From: Acidobacteriota bacterium | GTDB lineage: Bacteria > Acidobacteriota > Blastocatellia > Pyrinomonadales > Pyrinomonadaceae | Reading direction: 5' to 3' | NCBI GenBank assembly: GCA_003222855.1 | Contig: QHXH01000572.1 | Location: forward strand, 1-5,694 | Length of the DNA: 5,694 nucleotides | In this document: positions 5,561 through 5,694 of the stretch, piece after piece | Numbering within the stretch: position 1 is the first letter of the stretch | Layout: the number at the start of each line of letters is the position of its first letter | The notes under the pieces: generated by a model | What the model saw: only the letters and a program-made list of their open reading frames with translations | Database searches by the model: none | What the model was told of the DNA's origin: nothing | Position numbers and translations under genes: made by a program

Positions 5561-5584
5561 GCAGCGAGCCAAAATGATCGCTGC
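5561..5584. terminator. Stem-loop between the converging DUF4214 and TonB-like genes
   Basis: GCAGCGA at 5561-5567 pairs perfectly with TCGCTGC at 5578-5584 around a 10-base loop, preceded by the overlapping palindrome CTGCCGGCAG (5555-5564). It lies 84 bases after one stop and 24 bases after the other, the expected place for a shared terminator. There is no T-tract on either strand, so this is only a candidate. Confidence 0.3.
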
Positions 5585-5608
5585 TCTGCCGCGTAGCAAA
5601 ACTCGCAC

Positions 5609-5694
5609 TCAGAAATTGAGCTTCACCGCGAATTGAATGATGCGCGGGTTGTTGCTCGTCGAAATGATGCGTCCGAAATCGCCTGGGTTGATGA
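5609..5694 (-). CDS. C-terminal end of a TonB-receptor-like outer-membrane protein (partial)
   Basis: On the - strand a frame enters from the right edge and stops with TGA at 5611-5609. Its last 27 complete codons end with SNNPRIIQFAVKLNF. A final strand with alternating hydrophobic residues and a terminal Phe is the signature that the BAM complex recognises in outer-membrane beta-barrels. The wording GDFGRIISTSNNPRIIQFAV resembles the ends of the large acidobacterial TonB-dependent receptors that begin with a carboxypeptidase-regulatory-like domain, where STSNNPRIIQ-type endings are common. The rest of the gene lies outside the window. It converges on the DUF4214 gene with a 132-base gap. 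The family call rests on this short tail alone. Confidence 0.7.
   Translation of the reverse strand, partial: INPGDFGRIISTSNNPRIIQFAVKLNF

Noticed and set aside
5180..5608. A 142-codon - strand frame opposite the DUF4214 C-terminus
   Set aside because: It is antisense to the well-supported second DUF4214 repeat and is a shadow of its codon pattern.
5477..5608. An extra small gene or RNA between the converging genes
   Set aside because: There is no start with a ribosome-binding site and no recognisable RNA fold beyond the short stem-loop at 5561-5584.

Overview
The window looks like a piece of an Acidobacteriota chromosome, most likely Blastocatellia-like. The evidence is the gene content: an ECF sigma factor of the TIGR02999 type, a secreted von Willebrand A protein of the 'VWFA-related Acidobacterial domain' type (TIGR03436), a secreted DUF4214 protein, and the last residues of a TonB-receptor-like outer-membrane protein. 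No database search was possible, so the lineage is inferred from family resemblance.

Layout. Bases 1-136 hold at most the last 20 codons of an unidentified + strand gene, then a short convergent gap. The ECF sigma factor is on the - strand (137-709). It diverges from the VWA gene (+, 965-1879) across a 255-base region (710-964). That region carries a TATAAT-like -10 box with an inverted repeat for the sigma gene, a pair of tandem direct repeats, and a 35-base translation-start region present twice. Bases 1880-2268 have no convincing gene. They hold a stem-loop, a 109-base element with long inverted ends that resembles a dispersed REP/MITE repeat, and two copies of a TCGCGTTA motif just before the next gene group.

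The second half begins with a doubtful small ORF (2269-2610). It is followed by a gene that appears to have been one TPR-sulfotransferase protein and is now split into two frames (2622-3209 and 3191-3862). The break falls exactly where the PAPS-binding loop should be. Eighteen bases later starts a 531-residue secreted protein with a PPC-like beta domain and DUF4214 repeats (3881-5476). A TonB-receptor-like gene enters from the right on the - strand and ends at 5609.

How the parts may work together. The visible theme is an envelope or secretion locus next to an ECF regulator: VWA protein, DUF4214 protein and outer-membrane receptor, with a cytoplasmic sulfotransferase, probably dead, in front of the DUF4214 gene. 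The motif TCTCGC(G/A)TTA recurs just before the starts of both + strand gene groups, so it could be a shared promoter or regulatory element, possibly one read by the neighbouring sigma factor. That link is inference only. No mobile-element transposase, CRISPR array, tRNA or rRNA was seen.
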